Under the pieces are notes generated by a model. It did no database searches. It worked only from the letters and a program-made list of their open reading frames with translations, and was not told the origin of the DNA. A DNA stretch of 5,208 nucleotides from Phycisphaerae bacterium (GTDB lineage: Bacteria; Planctomycetota; Phycisphaerae; Sedimentisphaerales; SG8-4): contig JAUVYQ010000167.1 in NCBI GenBank assembly GCA_030603035.1, positions 1-5,208 of the forward strand, in the 5' to 3' direction. Of the stretch, positions 1 through 4,213 are shown one piece after another. The position numbers were made by a program, and so were the translations under genes. Within the stretch, counting starts at the first letter, position 1; each line of letters opens with the position of its first letter.

Positions 1-25
1 GTGCATTGTTTCGCCGAGTCGGTTC
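1..25. repeat. Terminal direct repeat (circular closure), left copy
   Basis: The first 25 bases, beginning GTGCATTGTTTCGCC, are identical to the last 25 bases (5184-5208). Such an exact end overlap is the usual mark of an assembled circular molecule. It is confirmed here because a coding frame passes through the join without interruption. The unit circle is 5,183 bp. A genuine terminal repeat of a linear molecule is the alternative, but the continuous gene makes that unlikely. Confidence 0.93.
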
Positions 26-267
26 GTCATTACAACATTCGAAGCGTACAAATCCCAGGCTGCACGTTGAGCAGCAGTTAAAGTACTGGACCAACGAGCT
101 GTCAGCTCTGCAAGAGCAGCTCGGACAAGTTGCTGCCTTGCTGTGTTTGGGTTTGTCGGTTTCGTTCGGGACCGGACATAGTTACCGTAGCGATTTCTGG
201 CGAACGTGTTGCCGGCGATACTGCCGGCCATTTGTGTAATACCACCACCATATTTGACAAGGGCCAT
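1..267 (-). CDS. Phage structural-like protein, N-terminal part (gene spans the circle join; 232 aa in total)
   Basis: This is the first part of a gene that starts at ATG 267 and continues from 5208 down to stop TGA at 4752-4754. Residues 1-87 lie here, beginning MALVKYGGGITQMAG. The N-terminal part has a recognisable pattern: G-rich start, SIAGNTFARNRYGNYVRSR (about 16-34), P-x-NPNTARQQ-x-VR (37-49), W59, LTAAQRAAW (63-71). I recall this pattern from uncharacterised proteins of environmental phages, where neighbours suggest a particle role; this is memory, not a search. A GGAGG Shine-Dalgarno lies inside the last codons of the upstream lipoprotein gene, and the start is only 2 bp past that stop, so translation is probably coupled. 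No signal peptide is visible. The presence of the protein is firm; its structural role is inference. Confidence 0.88.
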   Translation of the reverse strand, partial: MALVKYGGGITQMAGSIAGNTFARNRYGNYVRSRTKPTNPNTARQQLVRAALAELTARWSSTLTAAQRAAWDLYASNVVMTNRLGETMH

Positions 268-269
268 AA

Positions 270-437
270 TTAACCTCCATTTTTGATAAAATCGAACGGG
301 TCGAAACCAATTTCAGACATTGACCAGGTTACTCCTGGCTCAGCTGGCTTTGCGTCCAATTCCAGATCCTTACCTTTGAATTGAATCGAGCAGGAGCTCA
401 GTAGGATAGCCAGAATCACGATATAAATGTACTTCAT
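270..437 (-). CDS. Small predicted lipoprotein (55 aa)
   Basis: The protein starts MKYIYIVILAILLSSC. It has a single Lys, then a hydrophobic stretch, then a lipobox L13-S14-S15-C16, which is a classic signal peptidase II site. The mature part is only about 40 residues and mildly acidic, without other cysteines. I chose ATG 437 because it puts the positive charge directly before the hydrophobic core; ATGs at 443 and 452 in the same frame are alternatives. A good promoter ends at about 444, so the mRNA may start near the 437 ATG and be nearly leaderless; no Shine-Dalgarno is visible. It is the first gene of the train and its last codons carry the ribosome site of the next gene. Its position suggests lysis, surface or exclusion functions, but nothing in the sequence decides among these. 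Confidence 0.8.
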   Translation of the reverse strand: MKYIYIVILAILLSSCSIQFKGKDLELDAKPAEPGVTWSMSEIGFDPFDFIKNGG

Positions 438-443
438 ACTCAT

Positions 444-471
444 AGCATACACTACATATTGTGTTTGTCAA
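444..471 (-). promoter_or_regulatory. Sigma70-like promoter for the gene train
   Basis: On the minus strand a perfect TTGACA (471-466) is followed after 16 bp by TATGCT (449-444). The predicted start, about 7 nt downstream, falls at or next to ATG 437 of the lipoprotein gene. This is the best promoter I can see for the genes from the lipoprotein to the 53-aa protein. Confidence 0.65.
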
Positions 472-488
472 GCTCAAAAACACAATAT
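456..488. promoter_or_regulatory. Inverted repeat overlapping the promoter (possible operator)
   Basis: Arms ATATTGTGTTT (456-466) and AAACACAATAT (478-488) are perfect 11-bp inverted copies around an 11-bp centre that contains most of the TTGACA box. Similarity continues imperfectly outward for about another 10 bases with a 2-base slip. A symmetric site placed over the -35 is what a dimeric repressor would bind. No repressor with a helix-turn-helix is recognisable here, so the binder could be Rep, one of the small zinc proteins, or a host factor. Confidence 0.5.
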
Positions 489-687
489 ATGTGGTATACG
501 CCGGAGCTACACCGAAGAAACGGGAGGAAAACGACGGTTTACCAGGAACAACACCGCAGGTGTCGCTCAGGTCGCTGAGAACAACACCACCGGGCCAGGC
601 AGAGACGAACCGCCATCTTCCGGCCCACAGGGCCGGTTTCTGCCGTAGGTCAGCGAAGCTGGACGGAGGGTCTTCTGTGCCGACTTG

Positions 688-703
688 GGCCGTTTGCACG
701 GCC
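688..703. other. Hairpin with TTTGCA loop
   Basis: GGCCG (688-692) pairs with CGGCC (699-703) around loop TTTGCA. The next hairpin follows at once and has the same loop, so the two look like a duplicated element. Confidence 0.6.
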
Positions 704-727
704 ACGGCCTTTGCAGGCCGTCTTTTT
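704..727 (+). terminator. Intrinsic terminator, plus strand
   Basis: ACGGCC (704-709) pairs with GGCCGT (716-721) around loop TTTGCA, followed by CTTTTT. All genes are on the other strand, so this terminator implies plus-strand transcription of the gene-free region. There is no matching T tract on the minus strand. Confidence 0.6.
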
Positions 728-813
728 AAGCAATTCTGGCCCGTCTGCTCAGGCGATAGCGGTCCCTACAACAGAATTTCTGGCGGGCAAGGATAGTTAT
801 AATTTGACGCAGA

Positions 814-833
814 CCCGGCCTCAGTTGGCCGGG
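814..833. other. Hairpin in gene-free region
   Basis: CCCGGCC (814-820) and GGCCGGG (827-833) form a perfect 7-bp stem with loop TCAGTT. It directly abuts the next hairpin. The bases between the plus-strand terminator and this point (728-810) show a TATAAT at 798-803 without a convincing -35 and nothing else I can support. Confidence 0.65.
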
Positions 834-860
834 CTGGTCTGACGGAGTCGCTTAGACCAG
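834..860. other. Hairpin in gene-free region
   Basis: CTGGTCT (834-840) and AGACCAG (854-860) form a perfect 7-bp stem around a 13-base loop. Part of its left arm (GGTCT) could instead pair with AGACC at 811-815, so hairpins 814-833 and 834-860 may switch between folds. Confidence 0.6.
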
Positions 861-958
861 CCGCCAGGGATTCTGTGGATAGTGCTGCTTACAAGGGTCG
901 GAATTGCGTGTCTCTGGAATAGTCTTCGGCCTTCCATCTTGGCCGGCTACCTTCCGGA

Positions 959-1013
959 TGGCTGGCCGGAAATGGTCGCACACAACGATGGGAGCCGAAA
1001 TCGCGGCCAGCCA
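959..1013. other. 10-bp stem with long loop
   Basis: TGGCTGGCCG (959-968) pairs perfectly with CGGCCAGCCA (1004-1013), leaving a 35-base loop. A competing shorter hairpin uses TTCCGG (952-957) and CCGGAA (966-971). An A tract follows the right arm, so on the minus strand a T7 run precedes rather than follows the stem and it is not a terminator for the genes. Confidence 0.55.
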
Positions 1014-1039
1014 AAAAAACCGGCCCGGTCGCGGGCAAG

Positions 1040-1098
1040 CCCCTGCTGCCGCAGGGGGTAAGCACCGGCAGGGATGCCGGGGCCGGCGGCAGCAGGGG
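1040..1098. other. Nested hairpin, 13-bp outer stem
   Basis: CCCCTGCTGCCGC (1040-1052) and GCGGCAGCAGGGG (1086-1098) are perfect 13-base inverted copies. Inside sits a second perfect hairpin, CCGGCA (1065-1070) and TGCCGG (1075-1080), capped by loop GGGA. The left outer arm also has a local alternative (CCCCTGC-TGCC-GCAGGGG). This strong structure in a non-coding region suggests a role in single-stranded DNA, for example a single-strand origin or packaging signal. Confidence 0.75.
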
Positions 1099-1102
1099 AC
1101 GA

Positions 1103-1144
1103 GGCAGCCGCCGTTCCTCAGGCAGGGATGCCTGGGCGGCTGCC
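1103..1144. other. Nested hairpin, 10-bp outer stem
   Basis: GGCAGCCGCC (1103-1112) pairs perfectly with GGCGGCTGCC (1135-1144). Inside is CAGGCA (1119-1124) and TGCCTG (1129-1134), again capped by loop GGGA. The apex GGCAGGGATGCC is the same in this hairpin and in the one at 1040-1098, which suggests a duplicated, selected element. From 1145 to 1242 I see no gene or further structure I can support. Confidence 0.75.
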
Positions 1145-1242
1145 GAAGCAGGATTCGCTCCGGAGTGCGTTCGATGCATATTAAACTTTTTGAGGTCACT
1201 CATTATAAGGAACCTTTCGATACTGTCGTTATCATTTCTTAT

Positions 1243-1382
1243 TCTTATCATATTCTGTTCTTATCATATTCTTAGCCGAGTCATCGAGGCTTCTGAGGGT
1301 GGTGGGTGGGCTTGGTCTTATTATTTCTTGGTCTTATCATATTCTGTTCTTATCATATTCTGGGGTGGTGGGTGGGCTTGGT
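1243..1382. repeat. Interleaved direct repeats A-B-A-B
   Basis: Element A is 30 bp, at 1243-1272 and 1332-1361, identical in both places. Each A holds two copies of TTCTTATCATATTCT-like sequence. Element B is 20 bp, at 1297-1316 and 1363-1382, containing GGGTGGTGGGTGGG, a run pattern able to form a G-quadruplex on the plus strand. The A units share TTCTTATC with the nick region I recall for pC194/pUB110-type rolling-circle origins, but the rest differs. With the iterons beside it this is my preferred site for the replication origin. Confidence 0.7.
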
Positions 1383-1393
1383 TGCATCATCTT

Positions 1394-1525
1394 GTGTTCG
1401 TAAATGCACCCCCTCAGAATCGTGAATGCACCCCCTTGTGTTCGTAAATGCACCCCCTTGTGTTCGTAAATGCATCCCCTTGTGTTCGTAAATGCACCCC
1501 CTTGTGTTTGTAAATGCACCTCCTC
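1394..1525. repeat. Six tandem 22-bp iteron-like repeats
   Basis: Six head-to-tail 22-bp units start at 1394, 1416, 1438, 1460, 1482 and 1504. The core is GTAAATGCACCCCCTT preceded by GTGTTC. Units 3 and 5 match the consensus, unit 4 differs at one base, units 1 and 6 at a few, and unit 2 is the most divergent at its left end. There is no spacer between units. The 22-bp period equals about two helical turns, which fits proteins binding one face of the DNA, as with Rep-binding iterons. Frames opened by the repeats are accidental because 22 is not a multiple of three. Positions 1526-1616 are A+T-rich and show no feature I can support. Confidence 0.85.
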
Positions 1526-1616
1526 CAGTGTTGTTTTGGAAATTTGGTGTTATCTAATAATATGTAATATCGTTGTTGTAGCAGACCGAAGGGTGAGTAT
1601 AGGGATCTTTCCCTGT

Positions 1617-1658
1617 GGTTTTCGCCTCGAAGACTTCGGCGAAAAACCAGGTTTTTTT
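1617..1658 (+). terminator. Hairpin and T7 tract, plus-strand terminator
   Basis: GGTTTTCGCC (1617-1626) pairs with GGCGAAAAACC (1638-1648, one extra A), with a further CGAAG/CTTCG inside, followed by a T7 run (1652-1658). It would stop plus-strand transcripts coming from the origin region before they run antisense into the genes. Confidence 0.6.
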
Positions 1659-1676
1659 CCTGTGAAAAAAAACCTG
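1648..1676 (-). terminator. Terminator of the gene train
   Basis: CAGGTTTTTTT (1648-1658) and AAAAAAACCTG (1666-1676) form an 11-bp stem with a 7-base loop. Read on the minus strand it lies just after the 61-aa gene and is followed by GGTTTTT, so it is the likely end of the minus-strand transcript. Its stem is A/T-rich, so it may be weak alone; together with the hairpin at 1617-1648 it forms a two-way block. Confidence 0.55.
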
Positions 1677-1686
1677 TGGTGGTCGG

Positions 1687-1872
1687 TTAACCGAATTCTT
1701 TGAGGAATTCGTGGAGGTCGATTTTCAGTCGATGGTCCATATGGCCGAAATGACAGGCGAATAGGAAAATCCAGACAACGTTTGTTATCGGGTATAATTC
1801 AAAGAAGGTTCGGGGATGGTCCCAAATGAGGAGTTCTTCGAGTACAGTTTTTGGTATATTGATAAATGGCAT
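1687..1872 (-). CDS. Small protein with one possible membrane segment (61 aa)
   Basis: I do not recognise this protein. It starts MPFINIPKTVLEELL and has a hydrophobic stretch at about residues 29-45 (NVVWIFLFAC) that could be a short membrane helix or a buried core. Histidines follow (H41, H44, H47) and the tail is charged. The ATG directly follows the stop of the 140-aa gene (TAAATG), so it is probably translated by coupling; no separate Shine-Dalgarno is clear. It is the last gene before the terminator. A single membrane segment in the last gene of a phage-like train would fit a lysis or anchoring role, but that is a guess. The hydrophobic stretch is short, so a soluble protein is equally possible. 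Confidence 0.62.
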   Translation of the reverse strand: MPFINIPKTVLEELLIWDHPRTFFELYPITNVVWIFLFACHFGHMDHRLKIDLHEFLKEFG

Positions 1873-2295
1873 TTACGATATCGGTTCCTTCCCGATTTGC
1901 GGTCCCCAAAAAACTTTTGCCTGGCCGAGGTGGCCGCGGGAAATCATCGGAGAACAAGCTAACTGATTTACAAAGGCATCGACGCAGGTGAAAGGAGCAT
2001 CTTGCAGAAACCAAAACGTAAGGCCATCGAAAGCTCTGAAGATTGAGTTTGCAGCACCTAAAATCCAGTCAATGTTTAGGCCGGCCACGGCATAACTCCA
2101 CGTGCAGGGTAGGACAGGATTTTGAGTTAAGATAAAAGAACTGTTGGGGGGATCGCCGATACTGACAGGGCATTTTTCAATACTGGTCATGGTAGCCAGG
2201 ACATACTTTGGAGTTACAGTGTCGAAGATGACGGCTGCACAGTTCGGGCAGGCGATTCCCGGGTCCCAAGTTGGATCATTTGGGTCAAGTCCCAT
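1873..2295 (-). CDS. Six-cysteine protein, probably phage-associated (140 aa)
   Basis: It starts MGLDPNDPTWDPGIACPNC. A C16-x2-C19 pair is followed by C42, C64, C104 and C114. The pattern of a Pro-rich start, then TPKYVLATMTSIEKCP, then PPNSSFILTQNP-x3-CTW suggests a beta-strand-rich fold. I have an impression of similar openings (DPNDPTW..GIACP.C) in uncharacterised phage or environmental proteins, but cannot name a family. No signal peptide is visible, so the cysteines may bind metal rather than form disulphides. A clear Shine-Dalgarno, GAGGTG, sits 7 bases before ATG and overlaps the TGA of the Cys-rich gene upstream. The 61-aa gene follows with no gap. A minor particle or receptor-related protein is the working idea; it is not demonstrated. 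Confidence 0.78.
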   Translation of the reverse strand: MGLDPNDPTWDPGIACPNCAAVIFDTVTPKYVLATMTSIEKCPVSIGDPPNSSFILTQNPVLPCTWSYAVAGLNIDWILGAANSIFRAFDGLTFWFLQDAPFTCVDAFVNQLACSPMISRGHLGQAKVFWGPQIGKEPIS

Positions 2296-2306
2296 AGAAC
2301 AACACC

Positions 2307-2522
2307 TCAGAAGAAAGAGACATCAGCACCATGTACAGACCAAGCAATTTGTCGATAGAAGGGTTTGTTTTTGCGAAGAATGGAGACAGCACGGTTACGG
2401 CCCACGCCATGTAATTTGCCTTCGCAGCAACAAGTACAGTTAGCAGATTTTGAATTATAACATTTAGCATCACAGCGACTGATTGATTTTCCGAAGCGAA
2501 AGAATTGTATCATAATGGACAT
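2307..2522 (-). CDS. Small Cys-rich metal-binding-like protein (71 aa)
   Basis: The core reads C17-D-A-K-C21, then C29-T-C31-C32-C33-E-G-K-L-H38-G-V-G. This CDAxC...CxC.CxGxxHG pattern resembles small uncharacterised proteins I recall from bacteria and phages, and it could hold a metal ion; the function is unknown to me. The ATG at 2522 is chosen because it lies 1 bp after the stop of the zinc-ribbon gene and behind a GCAAGG ribosome site inside that gene's tail. A longer frame from 2576 would overlap the upstream gene and is not needed. MSIM offers a second ATG three codons in. The basic C-terminal half (RNRAVSILRKNKPFYRQ) could touch nucleic acid. It is followed after 11 bp by the 140-aa gene. 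Confidence 0.75.
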   Translation of the reverse strand: MSIMIQFFRFGKSISRCDAKCYNSKSANCTCCCEGKLHGVGRNRAVSILRKNKPFYRQIAWSVHGADVSFF

Positions 2523-2523
2523 T

Positions 2524-2742
2524 TTATATAAACCTTGCATATTTGGTATTCGCACAGGCTTTACATTTTTTGTCACTGGGAAAATCCTTGAAGTCTTGAC
2601 GGCTTAGACATCGCCATGGTGGAAGTTTTTTACCGCATACAGGACGGATTTCATATCGGTTAATATCTGCACAGTGAATTATCGGAAAAGTATTGATCGA
2701 GAATAAAGACATTTTTCCATTGTCATCGATTAGATAGTACAT
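2524..2742 (-). CDS. Zinc-ribbon-like small protein, copy B (72 aa)
   Basis: This is a tandem paralogue of the gene just upstream: both are 72 aa, align without gaps and are identical at about 30 positions. Shared residues are I22-H23-C24, P34, C36-G-K-K-L-P41, C45, S47-R48, F51-K52, K59-C60-K61, C63-A-N-T-K67 and A69-R-F-I72. C36, C45, C60 and C63 are spaced like a small zinc ribbon. C24 and H23 are extra possible ligands. The ATG at 2742 lies 1 bp after the stop of copy A; a longer frame from 2817 only overlaps copy A. The A+T-rich, Lys-rich composition differs from the rep gene. Small zinc ribbons of this kind are common in phages and often DNA- or protein-binding; here that is inference. 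Confidence 0.78.
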   Translation of the reverse strand: MYYLIDDNGKMSLFSINTFPIIHCADINRYEIRPVCGKKLPPWRCLSRQDFKDFPSDKKCKACANTKYARFI

Positions 2743-2743
2743 T

Positions 2744-2962
2744 TTATATGAACCTCGCAAATTTGGTATTCGCACAGACTTTGCACTTCGAGGAGTTACG
2801 TAAAAGTTTGAATTCATGTCGGCTTATACAAAATTCACGAGGCAACTTCTTACCGCATATCGGTTGATTTTTGTGTTGAGCAATGCCTTTGCAGTGAATT
2901 TTAAGGACCGTGTGATTCATACGGAGTATACGTTGGTAGCTTTTAGGTAGACTGGTAAACAT
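2744..2962 (-). CDS. Zinc-ribbon-like small protein, copy A (72 aa)
   Basis: The first of two tandem paralogues starts MFTSLPKSYQRILRMN. The conserved part is H23-C24, then C36-GKKLP, C45-x-SR and KC60-K-V-C63-ANTKFARFI. The likely zinc ligands are C36, C45, C60 and C63. The N-terminal 20 residues are basic and differ from copy B (which is acidic there), so the two may have divided binding partners. The ATG lies 3 bp after the rep stop. The rep gene ends in codons for YARA, whose GCAAGG acts as the ribosome site here, just as the FAR/YAR codons do for the next two genes. Co-translation with Rep suggests an accessory role in replication or its control, which I infer from position only. Confidence 0.78.
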   Translation of the reverse strand: MFTSLPKSYQRILRMNHTVLKIHCKGIAQHKNQPICGKKLPREFCISRHEFKLLRNSSKCKVCANTKFARFI

Positions 2963-2965
2963 TCT

Positions 2966-3979
2966 TTAAGCCCTTGCGTAAAAATCCATTACATATTGTT
3001 GATGCTGTAAAGGTTGGTTGGTCGGGGGCGGCAAGCCAGTAATCTCTTTATCCAGCAACAACAGGGTAGAGTCAGTTAATAGTGGTTTTTTGTTTCGCCA
3101 GGCCTCGAGGATTTCATCGGCAATGTCATCTTCGCCGGCCAGACCGATAATCGTGGACCATGAACCGATAGAAATCCAGGAGTCGGAATCCGGAGGCCTG
3201 GTGGGACGAAGTGAGATTTCTTTTGCAGTGCCCCAACAGCCGGCAAGGCGGCGACCTTTGAAACATTCGAAGAGTTCGTATCGATTCCAGGGCAAGAGGT
3301 CATACAACTCTGCAGGCGTCGCACAGTAGCGGGCGTTGTGTTTAACTGCTTTGTCGGTGTCGAGGATTGCTCGGATATCGATAACAGTTGAGCCTTTGGT
3401 AATTTCGGCCCAGAGTTTCATCAGTTGTTTATGCTCGAGGAAATCCGAGTCGATGAGACAATGGATATGCGGATGCCAGGACCCGTCCGCCTCGGATTTT
3501 TTGACTTGAAAAAACCATACGCCGCCTCGGAGTCTGTTCGCTATGAACTTACGCTTTCGGAACTTTTGGAAGGACCGGTAAAGGAAATCAACTTGTGATT
3601 TCAGCGGGGCGGACGTATGGCGTAGGGTGAGGGTCATAAGTTTTGGATAGTCGACCCGACAGAACCACTTAGCTACTTCTGATGCAATATAGTTCTGCCG
3701 GGCCTGTGCGCAAAGCGGGCACCATCGAAGCTTACACGAGTTGGAAGCGACACGGACCTCACCGGAGAGTGAGTGCCGGATAAACCAGGCGTGAGTACGG
3801 CAGGATTTAAGAAGACTTAGCTTGTCCGAATTTTCCTGTTCGTCGATTGCACCGTAGAGGAACTCGGCTGCTTGAAATTCTGCCGCGTGTTCACGCACAA
3901 CCAGGTCTTGATATGTATTTGGCGTTGACCATCGGCAAGTTGTTACTTCTGGTTGAACTAGAGCAGAGACTTCGGACAT
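2966..3979 (-). CDS. rep: HUH rolling-circle replication initiator (Rep)
   Basis: This 337-aa protein should nick one strand at the origin, bind the 5' end through a tyrosine and start rolling-circle replication. The visible order is: C60, C82, C87-P-L-C90 (a zinc-binding-like cluster with LRWCPLC), motif 1 LMTLTLR (114-120), motif 2 W168-H-P-H171-I-H173 (the HUH metal site), then a motif 3 region VKHNARY218-CATPAELY. Y218 is the likely nicking residue; Y226 is another candidate. The layout fits the Rep_1-type (pC194/pUB110) single-tyrosine plasmid initiators. The usual Lys three residues after Tyr is not obvious (Y-C-A-T), which is unusual. The tail KGRRLAGCWGTAKEISL also occurs in such proteins as I recall. 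GGAG, 8 bases before ATG, is the ribosome site. No helicase domain is fused, so host helicase is needed. Confidence 0.95.
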   Translation of the reverse strand: MSEVSALVQPEVTTCRWSTPNTYQDLVVREHAAEFQAAEFLYGAIDEQENSDKLSLLKSCRTHAWFIRHSLSGEVRVASNSCKLRWCPLCAQARQNYIASEVAKWFCRVDYPKLMTLTLRHTSAPLKSQVDFLYRSFQKFRKRKFIANRLRGGVWFFQVKKSEADGSWHPHIHCLIDSDFLEHKQLMKLWAEITKGSTVIDIRAILDTDKAVKHNARYCATPAELYDLLPWNRYELFECFKGRRLAGCWGTAKEISLRPTRPPDSDSWISIGSWSTIIGLAGEDDIADEILEAWRNKKPLLTDSTLLLLDKEITGLPPPTNQPLQHQQYVMDFYARA

Positions 3980-4027
3980 TTTGGTAGCTCCGTTGCGTTT
4001 TCTCCATTCAACCCCATCGACAGAATC

Positions 4028-4072
4028 AAGAAAACCAGGCCCGGGGCAAACTGTTTTAGTCCGACCCGGGCC
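4028..4072 (-). terminator. GC hairpin upstream of rep (terminator or origin element)
   Basis: GGCCCGGG (4038-4045) and CCCGGGCC (4065-4072) form a perfect 8-bp stem; the 19-base loop holds a small ACT/AGT hairpin. On the minus strand it is followed after 3 bases by TTTTCTT, so it could end or attenuate transcription from the particle-like genes before rep, about 50 bases upstream of the rep start. It could equally be a DNA element in a leading-strand origin. Confidence 0.5.
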
Positions 4073-4156
4073 AAATCACGGCACATAAGAATCTGTCGCA
4101 TGGGGTTACTGTCAGTTGTCGGTAATAGAGGTATTTTGTCAACAGTTTTTTTGAGA

Positions 4157-4173
4157 ATAGCAAGATAGTGCTA
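4157..4173 (-). other. Small hairpin with a nick-site-like sequence
   Basis: TAGCA (4158-4162) and TGCTA (4169-4173) form a 5-bp stem around a 6-base loop. On the minus strand it reads ATCTTGCTA, one base away from the ATCTTGATA that I recall at the nick site of pC194-type origins. It lies about 180 bp upstream of rep, a usual place for such an origin. The match is short and could be chance; the repeat region at 1243-1525 is the competing origin. Confidence 0.3.
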
Positions 4174-4213
4174 AACATTAGCAGCATCGATGCCTGGTAG
4201 CTTCGGTCAATAC

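Larger units (their letters stand above)
494..727 (+). ncRNA. Candidate structured RNA ending in a terminator
   Basis: A chain of hairpins runs from here to a plus-strand intrinsic terminator. They are CTCAG/CTGAG with loop GTCG (566-579), CCGGCCC/GGGCCGG with loop ACA (620-636) stacked directly on an 8-bp closing stem 598-605/637-644 (one G-U pair), a small CAGC-GAA-GCTG (651-661), and the tandem pair 688-703 and 704-721. A weak plus-strand promoter may lie at TTGTCA (465-470) with TATGTG (488-493), 17 bp apart and divergent from the gene promoter. No credible protein fits. The alternative is that these hairpins function in single-stranded DNA (origin or packaging). The 5' end is a guess. 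Confidence 0.35.

Noticed and set aside
456..488. dif-like XerCD recombination site
   Set aside because: Arms are 11 bp, but the centre is 11 bp instead of about 6, and the arms do not resemble the XerC/XerD consensus.
461..796. Plus-strand 111-aa frame
   Set aside because: It starts with GTG inside the promoter palindrome and crosses several hairpins and a terminator.
1202..1207. TATAAT on the minus strand
   Set aside because: No matching -35 at the right distance and no credible gene downstream.
889..1251. Minus-strand reading frame with a fair ribosome site near 1205
   Set aside because: It runs straight through the perfect nested hairpins and has Pro/Arg/Ala-rich low-information sequence; the frame is a by-product of high GC.
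904..1275. Plus-strand 123-aa frame
   Set aside because: It covers the same hairpin block, has no ribosome site and no recognisable domain.
1337..1519. Minus-strand frame with repeated His/Thr/Gln residues
   Set aside because: It is created by the 22-bp repeats read in shifting frames; no ribosome site at its start.
1394..1525. CRISPR-like array
   Set aside because: The 22-bp units follow each other without unique spacers, so they are tandem iterons, not a CRISPR.
4137..4142. Perfect TTGACA on the minus strand upstream of rep
   Set aside because: At 16-18 bp spacing there is no acceptable -10 box; it could still contribute weakly, but I do not call a promoter.
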